From: Pontimonas sp.
GTDB taxonomy: Bacteria; Actinomycetota; Actinomycetes; Actinomycetales; Microbacteriaceae
Direction: 5' to 3'
DNA: 6,663 nt
NCBI GenBank assembly: GCA_021741925.1
Contig: JAIOWW010000066.1
Span: 1 to 6,663 of the forward strand
Part shown: in pieces, positions 4,092 through 6,663 of the stretch
Layout: each line of letters starts with the position of its first letter
How positions within the stretch are numbered: position 1 is the stretch's first letter
Position numbers and translations under genes: made by a program
Notes under the pieces: model-generated
Told to the model about the DNA's origin: nothing
The model's database searches: none
What the model saw: only the letters and a program-made list of their open reading frames with translations

Positions 4092-6663
4092 ATGGTCAGC
4101 AAGATTCTTGTGGCGAATCGCGGAGAGATTGCGATTCGTGCTTTTCGGGCAGCCGTCGAATTAGGCCTGAAAACTGTTGCTGTCTATCCGTTTGAGGACC
4201 GTTTCTCCTTGCACCGCATGAAAGCGGATGAGGCCTATCAAATCGGCGAACCGGGGCATCCTCTGCGCGCGTATCTCACGATTGATGAGATCATGCGGGT
4301 TGCGAAACTGTCCGGTGCCGATGCAATTTATCCCGGTTACGGCTTCCTCAGCGAAAACCCCGATCTGGCGCGGGCATGTGAAGAAGCCGGAATTGTTTTT
4401 GTTGGCCCTCCTGCCTCTGTGTTGGAAATGGCGGGGAACAAGGTAACGGCGAAGGAATATGCCATCAAGGCAGGAGTTCCTGTGCTGGCTTCCAGCGAGG
4501 CAACTACCGATCTTGATGCACTTGAGGCGGCAGCGCACGACATTGGTTTCCCCATCTTCGCCAAGGCGGTGGCCGGCGGCGGCGGTCGTGGGATGCGCAG
4601 GGTCGACAAACCAGAGGACCTCCGGTCTGCGCTTGAGGCGGCAATGCGAGAGGCGGAGACAGCCTTCGGCGATGGCCGAATGTTTGTCGAACAAGCAGTA
4701 GTTCGACCGCGACATATTGAGGTCCAAATAATGGCGGACAAACAGGGCACGACGTTGCACCTGTTTGAGCGGGATTGCTCAGTCCAGCGGCGCCACCAAA
4801 AGGTCATTGAGATTGCCCCTGCTCCCAACCTCGATGACTCTATTCGGCAGGCAATTCTGCGGGACGCAATCGCTTTTGCCCAGTCCATTGGCTACGAGAA
4901 TGCCGGCACAGTGGAGTTCCTGGTTGATACTGCGGGGGAGCGCGCCGGGCAGCACGTCTTTATCGAAATGAACCCCCGCATCCAGGTGGAGCACACCGTG
5001 ACGGAAGAGGTGACCGACGTCGATCTCGTCAACACTCAGATTCGGGTTGCCTCCGGTGAATCGCTGGAATCCATGGGGCTGTTTCAAGAGTCGATTGTGT
5101 TGCGGGGTTTTGCGATGCAGTGCCGAATTACTACCGAAGATCCGGCGGCCGATTTCCGACCCGACACGGGAAAAATCACAACGTATCGTTCACCGGGAGG
5201 GGCGGGCATTCGACTCGACGGTGGGACGGTGAACCAGGGTGCCCAAATTTCTCCCTACTTCGATTCGATGTTGGCGAAGATGACGACCCGGGGCCGAACA
5301 TTTGAGACTGCTGTCTCTCGCGCTAGGAGGGGTCTTGCGGAGTTTCGAATCAGGGGAGTCTCGACCAATATCCCCTTCCTCCAGGCCGTAGTCGATGACG
5401 AAGCATTCCTCGCGGGCGATGTCTCCACATCCTTTATCGATGAGCGGCCCCACCTGGTGCGATCACGCTCAAGTAAAGACCGAGGCACCAAGCTCTTGAC
5501 CTGGATTGCGGACGTCAGCGTCAATAAACCCCACGGAGATGCTCCGTCCGTCGTTGACCCTGTGGTCAAGCTGCCCGAATTCGCTTCCAGTACACCGCCG
5601 GCCGGATCAAAACAACGCCTGATGGAGTTGGGCCCCGAGGGATTCGCTAAGGATCTTCGCGCCTCGCGTGCGCTCGCCGTCACAGAAACAACTTTCCGTG
5701 ACGCCCACCAATCACTCCTTGCCACCAGAGTCAGAACAAAGGACCTCATCGAGGTTCTGCCCGCGGTGGCGGCAACGACTCCAGAACTCTTCTCTGTCGA
5801 GGCATGGGGAGGGGCAACCTACGATGTTGCCCTGAGATTCCTGGGAGAAGACCCCTGGGAGCGCCTCCACGCTGTCCGAGAAGGACTGCCCAACGTGTGT
5901 ATCCAAATGCTTCTGCGTGGCCGAAACACAGTCGGATATACCCCTTATCCCACCCAGGTGACGGACGCCTTTGTTCAGGAGGCCACAGCAGTAGGTGTGG
6001 ACATTTTCCGCATTTTTGATGCACTCAATGACGTCACAAATATGCGCCCCGCAATTGATGCAGTCCTCGAGACCGGCACCGCGGTAGCTGAAGTGGGCTT
6101 GTGCTACTCGGGGAACTTGCTCGATCCCGGAGAAGATTTGTACACGCTCGACTATTACCTGCGACTGGCAGAAGAGATGGTCGACGCAGGTGCCCACATT
6201 CTGGCCATCAAGGACATGGCCGGTTTGTTGCGTGCGGGCGCTGCCACCCGCCTGGTCAGCGCGCTGCGTGAGCGATTCGATACCCCGGTTCATTTGCACA
6301 CCCACGACACAGCCGGTGGGCAATTAGCGACACTCTTGGCGGCGAGCGCTGCTGGCGTTGACGCTGTTGACACGGCGAACGCTGCCATGGCAGGAACGAC
6401 GAGCCAGCCGTCGCTTTCCTCTCTGGTGGCAGCTCTGGAAAACACGGAGCGAGACACCGGACTCAGCCTCAGCGCCGTCGCAGCACTAGAGCCGTATTGG
6501 GAAGCGGTCCGGAAAACTTATCTCCCCTTTGAGTCGGGGCTCCCGGGCCCCCCCGGCCGGGTGTACCACCATGAGATCCCGGGGGGGCAGCTCTCGAACC
6601 TGCGCCAGCAGGCTATTGCTCTGGGCCTTGCTGATCGCTTTGAAGACATCGAGGATTGGTACG
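4092..6663 (+). CDS. pyc: Pyruvate carboxylase (3'-truncated by the window edge)
   Basis: The frame is open for 857 codons with no frameshift and runs off the edge; the family is about 1,130 residues. The enzyme carboxylates pyruvate to oxaloacetate using ATP, bicarbonate and covalently bound biotin, refilling the TCA cycle. The biotin carboxylase domain (1 to about 455) shows 'KILVANRGEIAIR', the ATP-grasp 'AGGGGRGM' (161-168), K158, 'QRRHQKVIE' (232-240) with K237, and 'EMNPRIQVEHT' (292-302). The carboxyltransferase domain (from about 525) shows 'ETTFRDAHQS' (532-541), 'RGRNTVGYTPYP', 'AIKDMAG' with the carbamylated lysine K707, and 'HLHTHDTAGG'. Predicted metal ligands are D537, K707, H736 and H738. 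The remaining C-terminus, including the biotin carrier domain, lies beyond the window. AGGAAGG eight bases upstream supports ATG 4092. A 10-base GC-only inverted repeat lies in the coding sequence at 6547-6588. Confidence 0.97.
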   Translation, partial: MVSKILVANRGEIAIRAFRAAVELGLKTVAVYPFEDRFSLHRMKADEAYQIGEPGHPLRAYLTIDEIMRVAKLSGADAIYPGYGFLSENPDLARACEEAGIVFVGPPASVLEMAGNKVTAKEYAIKAGVPVLASSEATTDLDALEAAAHDIGFPIFAKAVAGGGGRGMRRVDKPEDLRSALEAAMREAETAFGDGRMFVEQAVVRPRHIEVQIMADKQGTTLHLFERDCSVQRRHQKVIEIAPAPNLDDSIRQAILRDAIAFAQSIGYENAGTVEFLVDTAGERAGQHVFIEMNPRIQVEHTVTEEVTDVDLVNTQIRVASGESLESMGLFQESIVLRGFAMQCRITTEDPAADFRPDTGKITTYRSPGGAGIRLDGGTVNQGAQISPYFDSMLAKMTTRGRTFETAVSRARRGLAEFRIRGVSTNIPFLQAVVDDEAFLAGDVSTSFIDERPHLVRSRSSKDRGTKLLTWIADVSVNKPHGDAPSVVDPVVKLPEFASSTPPAGSKQRLMELGPEGFAKDLRASRALAVTETTFRDAHQSLLATRVRTKDLIEVLPAVAATTPELFSVEAWGGATYDVALRFLGEDPWERLHAVREGLPNVCIQMLLRGRNTVGYTPYPTQVTDAFVQEATAVGVDIFRIFDALNDVTNMRPAIDAVLETGTAVAEVGLCYSGNLLDPGEDLYTLDYYLRLAEEMVDAGAHILAIKDMAGLLRAGAATRLVSALRERFDTPVHLHTHDTAGGQLATLLAASAAGVDAVDTANAAMAGTTSQPSLSSLVAALENTERDTGLSLSAVAALEPYWEAVRKTYLPFESGLPGPPGRVYHHEIPGGQLSNLRQQAIALGLADRFEDIEDWY
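6547..6588 (+). repeat. GC-only inverted repeat with C7 and G7 tracts inside pyc
   Basis: GCCCCCCCGG (6547-6556) and CCGGGGGGGC (6579-6588) are perfect inverted repeats around a 22-base loop. The tracts encode G-P-P-G-R and I-P-G-G-Q, so the frame is intact. As RNA it could form a very stable hairpin within the coding region. Confidence 0.6.

Noticed and set aside
4009..4092. Longer ParA starting at TTG 4092
   Set aside because: The 28 extra residues precede the conserved ParA N-terminus, resemble no family sequence, would consume the whole divergent promoter region and reach the first base of pyc.
4161..4760. Minus-strand open frame of 199 codons opposite pyc
   Set aside because: It overlaps the conserved biotin carboxylase domain in antisense, has no recognisable domain, and is explained by the codon bias of pyc.
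5712..6323. Minus-strand open frame of 203 codons opposite the carboxyltransferase domain
   Set aside because: It is antisense to highly conserved catalytic sequence and its cysteine-rich product resembles no known family.
4092..6663. Possible frameshift or premature stop in pyc, including at the C7/G7 tracts
   Set aside because: Codon-by-codon reading shows one uninterrupted frame to the window edge, with the expected motifs in order before, across and after the tracts.

Overview
The window reads as a compact, mid-GC chromosomal segment of an actinobacterium, most likely Microbacteriaceae. The basis is protein recognition and gene order only: a GarA/OdhI-type FHA protein is followed by two MerR-family regulators of the Rv1828 (FtsR) and Rv1830 (ResR) types. 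These sit beside a CDP-alcohol phosphatidyltransferase (Rv1822/PgsA2 position), an orphan ParA ATPase and pyruvate carboxylase. Non-coding DNA is limited to short gaps of 44 to 121 bases, and no stretch over 300 bases lacks a gene. I saw no tRNA, rRNA, insertion sequence or CRISPR array.

Layout, left to right. (1) Bases 1-170 are the 3' end of a short-chain dehydrogenase on +. (2) Bases 167-625 on - encode a small leucine-rich-repeat-variant (LRV) protein; its stop codon interlocks with that of the dehydrogenase. (3) A 100-base divergent promoter region follows. (4) A + strand run covers the phosphatidyltransferase (726-1322), garA (1367-1834), ftsR (1831-2538, overlapping garA by four bases) and resR (2660-3208). 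A 121-base gap with competing hairpins separates ftsR from resR. (5) A ParA-like ATPase lies on - (3205-4008), its stop again interlocked with that of resR. (6) An 83-base divergent promoter region follows. (7) Pyruvate carboxylase runs from 4092 off the right edge, open for 857 codons.

Functionally, the + run couples membrane phospholipid synthesis, a phospho-switch protein that in relatives controls 2-oxoglutarate use, a regulator of cell division and a regulator tied to growth recovery. Pyruvate carboxylase refills the same TCA-cycle node. That the block coordinates carbon flux with growth and division is inference from family knowledge and neighbourhood.

Most notable observations: three genes (LRV, phosphatidyltransferase, parA) have no Shine-Dalgarno sequence but have a TANNNT -10 hexamer 6-7 bases before ATG, predicting leaderless mRNAs. 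Both convergent pairs overlap by exactly four bases. GarA appears to have lost one of the two paired phospho-threonines of its switch. The parA/pyc promoters appear built into the two arms of one palindrome.
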